This document shows, piece by piece, positions 9,666 through 16,344 of a stretch of 35,884 bases of DNA; positions within the stretch are counted from its first letter, which is position 1; the number at the start of each line of letters is the position of its first letter. The notes beneath the pieces are model-generated. The model had not been told where the DNA came from and searched no databases. It was given only the letters and a program-made list of their open reading frames with translations. A program made the position numbers and the translations under genes. The DNA lies in the NCBI GenBank assembly GCA_021300535.1, contig JAJTED010000044.1, forward strand, positions 1-35,884, in the 5' to 3' direction. This DNA comes from Planctomycetaceae bacterium. GTDB lineage: Bacteria; Planctomycetota; Planctomycetia; Pirellulales; UBA1268.

Positions 9666-10614
9666 ATGTTCCGCCCTCTCGCCGTGGTCGCTTCGCTCTT
9701 CCTCTCCGCGGTCGGTGCGTCCGGGCTGGGGTCCGAAACGGCAGGCGTGTACACGGCGGAAATCGTGGCGGGGAGTCCGACGCTGGCCGCGGGCGGCATG
9801 GCGTGGTGGAAGGACCGGCTCATCATCGCCGACCGCGGCGGGAAGCGGCTCGTCGCGTTCACCCCGCCGGACACGTTCGAGACGCTGCGCGCGGGGCTCG
9901 TGCCGGTCGGGCTCGCGACCGACCCCGACGGCAACCTCGTCCTTGTCGAGCGCGACCCGAACCGGGTCGTGTGCATCAAGGCGGACGGCACCAGTTCCGT
10001 GATCGCCGAGGAGAACGTCGGCACGCCGCAGTTCGTGACGGTTCACAGGTCCGGCCGCGTGTGCAGGACCGGCGTCCCGGATGCCGCCGCCCGGAGCGTC
10101 ATGCCTGGCGGCGTCGTGGAGGTTCTCTCCCCGAAGATCGGCCACACCTACGGCATCGGCCTGAGCCCGCAACAGGACTGGCTCTACGTCTCGTCGAAGC
10201 TGCCCCATGCCGACGGACGTGTCGTCTGGCGGTTCCCCATCGCGGATGGACGGGAAGATCGGGACCGGCGCGGCGTTCTTCAAGACTCCGGATCTGAAGC
10301 CGCAACTGGAGAATTTCCCGCCGGCGAAGGACGGAAAGGAGACGCTCCTTGGGTGGGTCGGGCGGCTGCAGGGGCTGGCAGTGGACCGGCAGGGGAACGT
10401 GTACGTCGCCGGCGCCGAGTCGCACACTTCGGGCGAGGCCGTGGCGGTCGTTTCGCCCGACGGCACGAAGGTCGTGGCCATGATCCTCGGCGTGCCGCGG
10501 AACGTGTCGGGGCTGGCGTTTGGCGGGCCGGACGGCCGCACGCTCTACATCACCGGAGCCGGGGAGCACCGACTGCACAAGGTTTTGTTGCCCACGCCCG
10601 GCGCGGGGTGGTGA
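9666..10614 (+). pseudogene. NHL/SMP-30-like beta-propeller protein, frameshifted
   Basis: The first frame starts at 9666 (GAGG about 10 nt upstream) with a signal peptide (MFRPLAVVASLFLSAVGASG) and reads as a propeller through GLVPVGLATDPDGNLVLVER, VGTPQFVTVHRSGRV and GIGLSPQQDWLYVSSKLPHA to RVVWRFPIADG near 10247. After that it turns into low-complexity Arg/Gly sequence. The real continuation is the frame one base further on (GTGAAFFKTPD, GRLQGLAVDRQGNVYVAGAE, NVSGLAFGGPDGRTLYITGA), ending at 10614. The switch falls within about 10236-10260, so one extra base (or two missing) has occurred. Joined, the product would be about 315 residues, normal for gluconolactonase/SMP-30-like proteins, which often hydrolyse sugar lactones. 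It is divergent from the sugar-dehydrogenase fusion gene. The frameshift may be real or a sequencing error. Confidence 0.75.
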
Positions 10615-10946
10615 GCGGGATGTGCATGCTCTCCATGGGCCAGGAGTGTCTGGGTTCTGCGTGAACCGCAGGGGGAGCGGAGCCTGGCCTGACCGGGCTT
10701 CCCGGGCGACGACTCGACGATCACAATGACGGCTTTCCGGTCGCGATGTAGGCGGGCATTTCCACGGCGGCACGCGGCCACCTTCTTCTGACGAACAGCG
10801 GCTATGCGATCACCCTCGGCTCATGCCTCTCGTTCGGCGACCGGCCGCTTCGCGGCGGCCGGCATCATGCTCTCGGCGGTCGATCCGCCAGGCTGCGGAC
10901 TGACCATCCCCGCGCGCGGCAGGCTGGGACCGGGGCGGGGGGCAAC
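10615..10946. other. Intergenic region with a GC hairpin
   Basis: 332 bp between the broken propeller gene and the ROK kinase. The clearest structure is a perfect 8-bp stem, CCGGCCGC at 10841-10848 and GCGGCCGG at 10855-10862, with loop TTCGCG and no T-run. It ends 84 bp before the kinase start. I see no convincing gene or promoter. Confidence 0.4.
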
Positions 10947-11795
10947 ATGACGGCATCCCACACAACCCCGCCGGGGGCGGGCGACTGCTGCATCGGCATC
11001 GAGATCGGCGGCACGAAACTCCAGCTCGTCGTCGGCACCGCCGCCGGCCAGATCGTCGAGAGGCGGCGGTTTGCGGTCGATCGCGACGGGGCCGCTGCCG
11101 GTATCCGGGCGCAGATCGCGCATGCCTTGCCGGAGCTGATGCAGTCGCGGCGGCCGGGGGCTGTCGGCGTCGGCTACGGCGGGCCGGTCGATCACCGCAC
11201 CGGCACGATCGTGAAGTCGTATCACGTCGCAGGCTGGAACGGCTTTCCGCTGGGAGCCTGGCTGGCCGAGATCGCGGGCGTGCCGGTGTTCGTGGAGAAC
11301 GACGCCAACGTCGCCGCCCTCGGCGAGGCGATCCACGGCGCGGGTCGCGGCCTCAACCCGGTGTTTTACGTGACGCTGGGCAGCGGCGTCGGTGGCGGTC
11401 TGGTCGCCGATGGCAGCATTTACCACGGCTTTCCGCCGGGCGAGGCGGAGATCGGCCACCTACGGCTGGATCGCACGGGGCGGACTCCGGAGGAATGCTG
11501 CTCCGGCTGGAGCGTGGACCGCAGCATCCGCGCCGCCGTGGCCACGGCGCCCGACAGTCCTCTGGCGGCGTTGGTGGCCGCTGGCCCCGGCCCGGAGGCG
11601 CGACATTTGGCCCCGGCACTCGCGGCCGGTGACCCGGTGGCCCGAGGCGTGCTCGACGCGGCGGCCGAGAATATCGCGGTCACGCTGTCGCACGTCGTTC
11701 ATCTGTTCCACCCGGAGGCGATCGTGATCGGGGGCGGGCTCTCCCTGCTGGGAGAACCGCTGCGGGCGGCGGTCGCCGGTCAGCTCACGCGGTGA
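10947..11795 (+). CDS. ROK-family sugar kinase (glucokinase-like), C terminus clipped
   Basis: 282 residues; GGGGCGGGG lies just before the ATG. ROK signatures are present: nucleotide-binding IGIEIGGTKLQLVVG near the N terminus, VGVGYGGPVD, FVENDANVAALGE with the catalytic Asp, and VTLGSGVGGGLVADG. The usual zinc motif after EIGH (CxCGxxGCxE) is replaced by PEECCSGWSVD, so metal binding is altered or absent. The protein ends at AIVIGGGLSLLGEPLRAAVAGQLTR, roughly 30-40 residues short of a typical ROK C terminus (about 310-330). The DNA just downstream (11796-11907) does not resume the family sequence, and then the group II intron remnant begins. I infer a sugar kinase whose 3' end was lost in the rearrangement that brought the intron or its flank. 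Activity is uncertain. The alternative role is a ROK N-acetylhexosamine kinase. Confidence 0.8.
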   Translation: MTASHTTPPGAGDCCIGIEIGGTKLQLVVGTAAGQIVERRRFAVDRDGAAAGIRAQIAHALPELMQSRRPGAVGVGYGGPVDHRTGTIVKSYHVAGWNGFPLGAWLAEIAGVPVFVENDANVAALGEAIHGAGRGLNPVFYVTLGSGVGGGLVADGSIYHGFPPGEAEIGHLRLDRTGRTPEECCSGWSVDRSIRAAVATAPDSPLAALVAAGPGPEARHLAPALAAGDPVARGVLDAAAENIAVTLSHVVHLFHPEAIVIGGGLSLLGEPLRAAVAGQLTR

Positions 11796-11907
11796 TTTGT
11801 CGGGTGTGACGATCCCGTGCCCTTGAAGCCCGAGGCGCGAGTTTCGATGTTGCGCGTTCTCTATTTCGATGGCCTCGTGCCGTGAAAAGGCGTCTGCATT
11901 CCGGCTG
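11796..11907. other. Unassigned flank between ROK gene and intron remnant
   Basis: 112 bp with no recognisable gene. It is the 3' exon side of the group II intron on the minus strand and also the place where the ROK coding sequence is lost, so it is probably foreign or rearranged DNA. Confidence 0.35.
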
Positions 11908-11950
11908 ATCGGGGCAGGGAGGTCCGATTGAATTCGGGCCCCGCTCCCGC

Positions 11951-11984
11951 CGAACCGTGCTGGCGGATCTCCCGCACACGGCTC
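11951..11984 (-). ncRNA. Group II intron domain V
   Basis: A 34-nt hairpin on the minus strand, beginning GAGCCGTGTGCGGG, with loop region AGATCC and closing strand GCACGGTTCG. Its length, its AGC triad and the bulged geometry match the catalytic domain V of bacterial group II introns. The AGC (not CGC) triad argues against class C. No damage is evident, so the RNA core could still be active if a maturase acts in trans. Confidence 0.8.
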
Positions 11985-11998
11985 TCCGGTCGATGGCC

Positions 11999-12959
11999 TT
12001 ACCTCCGTGAGGATTGAACGACCGTGGCACGGGCGGCTGCCAGACTGAACAGCCCGAGCTCGGCGAAGAAGTGATTTGGCCACCGCTGGTGATCAAGGCT
12101 CCGGCTGATGCCGGGCCGCTTCTGTCGCTTGCGGAGAATGCGCCGCAGGCGGCTCCGTACATACCCATCCACGCTCGCGAACACGTTGCGGTAGGTGGTG
12201 TGCTGGAAGTAGGCGTACCAGCCACGGAGGACCGGATGTACGCTGGCAACCACGCACTGCAGGCTATCGCCCGTCGTTCGTCGAGTGCGCGACCGTATGG
12301 CGTCGCGGAGATTCTTCAGGCTCTTCTCGCGTGGCCAGTGATTCTCGCCGCGGAAGGTGTAGCCCAAGAAGTCGAAGCGGTCCGTACGGGAGTCGACGAT
12401 CCGAGTCTTCGTCGGATGCAGTGCGAGGCCGTTGTCGGCAACCCACTGCCTGACGATCTCCAGCGCCCGAGCGGCTTCTTCTGCCGCCTTTCAAAGGATC
12501 ACGAAGTCGTCGGCATAACGAACCATCTCGAACTCGTGCTCGGCCAGCAGATGGTCGAGCGGATCGAGATAGACCCAACGGCCTGGTCTCGGTCGTGCCC
12601 GGCATCGGGATGTGAACCCGGCGAAACGCCTGCGGGACGTATGTGCCGTCCTTGAGCATCGTCGACAACTCCTGGATCACTCCCGGAAGCCGTCGCTCGA
12701 AGTCCCGGGTCGTCACATGGTCCACGCCGGCGGCACCCTTCTTCCGCGCCATCTTCTGGAACGCTGCCAGCAGATTCCGTTCGGAAAAGACCTTGTCAAA
12801 CAGTCGGAACCATTTCCCTCCCTCCACTCCCTCTTCGAGAGCCGTCACCATGCGGATCGTCCAGACGCACGGTTCGACCCACCGCCACGAGGCGGGGAAC
12901 TCTTCGGCTTGTTGAGCTCGTCGCACTGACGCCGATTGCTCTTCCGCTCGTCCGTCCAT
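11999..12959 (-). pseudogene. ltrA: Group II intron reverse transcriptase/maturase, deleted and frameshifted
   Basis: The N-terminal part (from 12959) reads KWFRLFDKVFSERNLLAAF, KKGAAGVDHVT, LKDGTYVPQAFRRVHIPMPG, TTETRPLG: fingers and RT-0/RT-1 of a group II maturase. At about 12583 it jumps, out of frame, to VYLDPLDHLLAEHEFEMVRY-ADDF, which holds the YADD active-site motif. So most of RT domains 2-4 (very roughly 200 residues) is gone. Just after YADDFVIL there is an in-frame TGA (12492-12494 region) where homologues read Cys. The frame then continues through GYTFRGENHW, the maturase (X) domain LRGWYAYFQHT and RLRRILRKRQKRPG, to ...VQSSRR at 11999. There is no HNH endonuclease domain. The protein cannot be functional as read. 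Confidence 0.85.
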
Positions 12960-13421
12960 TCCTCATCCATCTCCCTGCAGCCCTTTGCTCCGTCGGCGTT
13001 ACCCGACTTCAAAGCTCGTATGGCTCCTCTGACTCCTGCCGGGCTGTTGTCCGGCACCTGGCAGGTCTCATCACTTCATGCACTGAATCTTCCCACCATT
13101 CCGTCTCCAACCACCCCCATCGCTCCGATTGCTTGACTTGCCTTCCACAATCGGCCGTACCGTCGAGATGGCCCGCGGGCCATCCCACCCACTCAGGCAG
13201 GGCAACGCCGACGTCTGTTGGGCTTCACCATTCGCTAGCTGGTTCGCCGCGACGACGGGCCGAATCGAGTTCGTCATCTTACGGATTGGCAGTTCACCTC
13301 CTGTTGCTCTCCACCTCCCCTCGCGGGGACGCAGTTGCGTTCGGTTACGAGGCCCAAGTCCGGCCTCGACGGGGACTCTCACCCCGCTGGTTCGATACAC
13401 TTGCGATCACACGAGCGGCGG

Positions 13422-13712
13422 CCTCCGACCGTCGAATCCGGCTTGTGGATCCATGACCCGCATTCGCAAACCTGGAGGCTTGCGCCACGGAGCGGCAGTC
13501 TCCGAAGGGAACGGGAATGCGCCGATCCGCGCAACATCAAAAGGCGTGAGCCGAGCGGAATGCGGTGCGATTTCCGGTGAAGCGACGCGTATTCCCTCAG
13601 CTTGCGCTTTGGGCTTCCCAGCAACCGGACACGAGCCGCTGCCGTGGCGCAAGCCTCCAGGCTTGCGAATCCGCGTGTTGGAGCCACAGGCCGCATGCGA
13701 CGGTCTGAGACC
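13422..13712. repeat. Imperfect long inverted repeat (MITE- or REP-doublet-like)
   Basis: The arms are 13422-13495 and the reverse complement of 13638-13712, about 85% identical by eye over ~73 bp with one gap. Each arm contains a small hairpin, CGCAAGCC-TGGA-GGCTTGCG in the right arm and CGCAAACC-TGGA-GGCTTGCG in the left. The centre (13496-13637) has no gene. The left arm begins only 10 bp from the 5' end of the group II intron. The layout resembles paired REP sequences or a non-autonomous MITE. No transposase is nearby. Confidence 0.7.
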
Positions 13713-13742
13713 CGCCGCGACGGGGCGTGACGGTTGGGACGA

Positions 13743-13767
13743 CGTAACGCGCGATCGCCGCGTTACG
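13743..13767 (-). terminator. Hairpin across the DUF1552 stop codon
   Basis: A perfect 9-bp stem CGTAACGCG (13743-13751) / CGCGTTACG (13759-13767) with a 7-nt loop. The TAA stop of the DUF1552 gene lies inside the stem. There is no T-run, so an intrinsic terminator is only possible; it may instead protect the 3' end of the mRNA. Confidence 0.45.
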
Positions 13768-15055
13768 CTGCACTCAATTCCGGAATGCCCTGCTCCACGT
13801 GGTTGAACTTCGGATCGGGCACCCCGGCGAACTTCAGCATCTCGACGAACAGGCTGCTGAGCGTCGTCTTCTCGTCGGGGAAGAGCAGGTGCTGCCCCTG
13901 CTTGACCCCCAGTTTTTGCCCGCCGACCAGCAGCATGGGCAGGTTCCGCACGGAATGGGAATCGAACGTGCTCTTGAAGGGGAAGCCCTGGGCCCAGCCC
14001 GTGCCGTTGTTCATGTGGCTGCCGAACATGATGCACGTGTAGTCGAGCAGGGTGCCGGCCCCCACGGGCGTCGCCTGCATCGAGGCGACGAAGTTCGCGA
14101 ACATCTTCACGGCCTTGAGATCGCGGGCCGCCACGATGTCGAGAGCCTTCTGCTGGCCCTTGTGATGGGTATCCGCATGCACGCTCCCCAGTCCGGACGT
14201 GAACATCAAGGTGCCGACCCGGGTCCGCTCCGTGAGCAGTGCCAACCGCATGAGCTCGTACATCGGAGGCTGGCGGCCAAGCCGTTGGGTCGCCACGAAG
14301 GCATCCTTGTCGACATCCGGCGGCGCCTTGTGCAACCAATCACGGTCGCGGGCGATCTGGCGCTCCATGTCCCGAACGGCATCCAGATACGCCTCGAGCT
14401 GACGGGCATCTTCCGTCGAAATCGCCCGCCGCAGCGCCGCGGTCTGCGCCTCCAGGCCATCGAGAATGCTCTCGTTCCGGCTGATCCGCGCCTCGGCCTC
14501 GCGAACGGCCGCGCCCGTCGGGGCGACGAACAACTTTTGAAACAAGTCGCCGGCATCGCTGATCGACGGGATCGGCCGCCCCTTGCGATCGTAGGACAGG
14601 GTACTCGACCACTTGACCGTGCCCGTCCCCCCCGGACCGAGCACCAGGGAAGGATACTGCACGTCTCTCCCGAGATGCTCGGCGGCGACCTGATCGACCG
14701 AGACGGCGTTGCTCGTCGCCTTGGCCCCCGTCAGAAACGTGTCGGCCGCGAGATGACCGTTGTCGTCCCACGTCTGCCGCAGCCCCGACAGCACGGTGAT
14801 CTGGTCGCGAAACGGCTCCAGCGGACGGAGCGTCTCCGTGATCTCCCAATCGCGACCGAGTTTCGTCGGATACCAGCGCACATTGTCGACGCCGTTGCCG
14901 ATGTCATCGATGAACAACAGTCGCGGCCGTGGCGGTCCCGGCTTTCCCGTCTGGTCGGCGGCAAGCAGACCAGGCCGCATCGTCTCCAGCAAAGGCAGAC
15001 CGAGCAGGGCGCAGGAGCCTCGCAGGCAGGTGCGGCGGTCGATTTGACGTCTCAT
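13763..15055 (-). CDS. DUF1552 exported protein
   Basis: 430 residues from the ATG at 15055. I chose this start over the upstream one at 15190 because AGGAAAGAAGG lies 8 nt before it and because it starts a Tat-like signal (MRRQIDRRTCLRGSCALLGL). Family hallmarks are RPRLLFIDDIGNGVDNVRWY near the start, a ruler segment with AYLDAVRDMERQIARDRDWL, LTERTRVGTLMFTSGLG with SVHADTHHKG, GSHMNNGTGWAQGFPF and NLPMLLVGGQKLGVKQGQHL. DUF1552 proteins are almost always paired with DUF1592-type cytochrome genes in planctomycetes and are secreted; their function is not known, although the fold resembles alkaline-phosphatase-like DUF1501 proteins. It ends the operon formed with the lactonase and the DUF1592 cytochrome. 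Confidence 0.9.
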   Translation of the reverse strand: MRRQIDRRTCLRGSCALLGLPLLETMRPGLLAADQTGKPGPPRPRLLFIDDIGNGVDNVRWYPTKLGRDWEITETLRPLEPFRDQITVLSGLRQTWDDNGHLAADTFLTGAKATSNAVSVDQVAAEHLGRDVQYPSLVLGPGGTGTVKWSSTLSYDRKGRPIPSISDAGDLFQKLFVAPTGAAVREAEARISRNESILDGLEAQTAALRRAISTEDARQLEAYLDAVRDMERQIARDRDWLHKAPPDVDKDAFVATQRLGRQPPMYELMRLALLTERTRVGTLMFTSGLGSVHADTHHKGQQKALDIVAARDLKAVKMFANFVASMQATPVGAGTLLDYTCIMFGSHMNNGTGWAQGFPFKSTFDSHSVRNLPMLLVGGQKLGVKQGQHLLFPDEKTTLSSLFVEMLKFAGVPDPKFNHVEQGIPELSAA

Positions 15056-15153
15056 GGCGTTGGCCTTCTTTCCTCGAGGTAATGATCCCTTCCAAACCCG
15101 GCGGCCCTGACTGCCCGCCGGCACCTTACCAAACGAACATTGATTCAGGGGAT

Positions 15154-16293
15154 TCAAGGGATCCGCGGAAATCCGACGATTTCGACCCATACCGGGCCTC
15201 TGTGAACCTCATAACTGTGTTTCGTCGTCGTCCGGCCGGTTTCTTGATCGATGGCATGGACGACGATGCGCCGACCGGTACCTCCTGCCACCACAAAGCG
15301 GCCGCGGGGGTCGATGGCAAAGTCCCGCGGCCCGCGAGCCGTGGCGGTCTGCCCCAAGGCAGCCACTTCACCGGACTTCTGATCGATCGCAAACCCGGCG
15401 ATCGAGTCATGCCCGCGGGTAGACGCGTACACAAAACGACCGTCGGGCGTGACGTGAACATCCGCCCCGCTGCTCCCGGCCGTGTTTTCGGGAACGGTTG
15501 GCAGGGTTTGCATATCGCGAAGTCCGCCGGTGTCGGGATCGACCTGAAAGAACGTCAGCGAACAGCTCCGCTCGTTGACGACGTACAGCCAGTCCTTTGT
15601 CGGGTGAAACCACAGGTGCCGCGGCCGGTGCTTGCCCTTCGGGGGCTTGTGCCGAGCCACGGCCTTGTCCGCCAACCCCGTGCCGTCCTCTCTCCATGCG
15701 TACTGCCAAATCTCTCCGTCGCAGGGAACATAGACGAACTTCCCGTGACGATCGCCGAGGATCGCGTGCGGCCGGGTGCCCGATTCGAGCGCCTGCACTC
15801 GATCGGCCTGCGGACGGCCCTGGTCGTCGAGAGGACAGGCCACGATCTGCTGTTGATGGTACATCGCAGCCAAGAGACACCGGCCGCGGCGATCGACCGA
15901 GATGTACTCCGGAGTTCCGGGCAGCTGGATTTCCGCCAGCGACTTCAAGCCGCCGGATGTCGGGTCGATTTCGTAGGCCTGGATCTTGTCGGGATAGTTG
16001 ACCGCATAGAGCCTGCGGTTCTCCGCGTGCACGGCCAACGGACCGGGCTTTTCCAGCGGCTGCTCGACGACCGGCGTCAGGCCGCCGTCTGCGGCGGACA
16101 GGCGATAGACGCCGATCGCATTGCGATTGCTCTTCGAGAAGTCGCTCCCCGCAAAATAAACGAACGCTAAGTCGTCGTTCCCGGCCGCAACCTCCGGCCC
16201 CGCGGCGCGGCCAGGCAGGCCCTGCCACGCAACCGCAAGCGTGAGGGCAACCCACGGAAGCTTTGCCCGACCACGAACGCCGATGCCGTTCAT
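15154..16293 (-). CDS. Exported lactonase-family seven-bladed beta-propeller
   Basis: 379 residues from the ATG at 16293, preceded by AGAAGGA at a good distance. An ATG 12 nt upstream sits directly on that AGAAGG and is less likely. A Sec signal (LPWVALTLAVAWQGLPGRAAG) comes first. Propeller blades follow the lactonase/6-phosphogluconolactonase pattern (Pfam PF10282): AVHAENRRLYAVNYPDKIQA, SVDRRGRCLLAAMYHQQQI, HPTKDWLYVVNERSCSLTFF, VTPDGRFVYASTRGHDSIAG, and AIDPRGRFVVAGGTGRRI. Known members open 6-phosphogluconolactone or related lactones; a secreted form would act on unphosphorylated sugar lactones. Its place between a DUF1592 cytochrome gene and a DUF1552 gene is unusual and suggests that the cytochrome system and lactone opening are linked. 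The reaction is not proven by sequence. Confidence 0.85.
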   Translation of the reverse strand: MNGIGVRGRAKLPWVALTLAVAWQGLPGRAAGPEVAAGNDDLAFVYFAGSDFSKSNRNAIGVYRLSAADGGLTPVVEQPLEKPGPLAVHAENRRLYAVNYPDKIQAYEIDPTSGGLKSLAEIQLPGTPEYISVDRRGRCLLAAMYHQQQIVACPLDDQGRPQADRVQALESGTRPHAILGDRHGKFVYVPCDGEIWQYAWREDGTGLADKAVARHKPPKGKHRPRHLWFHPTKDWLYVVNERSCSLTFFQVDPDTGGLRDMQTLPTVPENTAGSSGADVHVTPDGRFVYASTRGHDSIAGFAIDQKSGEVAALGQTATARGPRDFAIDPRGRFVVAGGTGRRIVVHAIDQETGRTTTKHSYEVHRGPVWVEIVGFPRIP

Positions 16294-16310
16294 CTCGCGG
16301 CCCATCCTTC

Positions 16311-16344
16311 TGTTGATCAATGTGTTGATCAATGTGTTGATCAA
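16311..16344. repeat. Three tandem copies of a 12-bp unit containing TTGATCAA
   Basis: TGTTGATCAATG occurs at 16311-16322 and 16323-16334, and TGTTGATCAA again at 16335-16344. Each contains the 8-bp palindrome TTGATCAA on a 12-bp period. The array overlaps the TGA stop of the DUF1592 gene (16341-16343) and ends just before the ribosome-binding site of the lactonase gene. It could be an operator, a translational-coupling element or replication slippage. Confidence 0.85.

Larger units (their letters stand above)
11908..13412 (-). mobile_element. Group II intron remnant (about 1.5 kb), internally deleted
   Basis: Read on the minus strand, the element opens with GTGTGATCGCAAGTGTATCG at 13412, matching the GTGYG 5' splice-site consensus. 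A domain I-like GC-rich leader follows, then a broken intron-encoded protein (12959-11999), then domain V, then a domain VI-like hairpin with unpaired A's around GAATTCAATCGG. The 3' end is best placed at ...GCCCCGAT, position 11908. Full group II introns with an ORF are usually 2-2.5 kb; here about 0.6 kb of ORF is missing. The boundaries are my reading of consensus motifs and could be off by a few bases at the 3' side. Confidence 0.8.

Noticed and set aside
11951-11984. Class C intron assignment
   Set aside because: Class C domain V usually has a CGC triad; here it reads AGC, and the insertion is not directly after a terminator hairpin.
13400-13712. CRISPR-like array
   Set aside because: Only two facing arms and no regular spacers.
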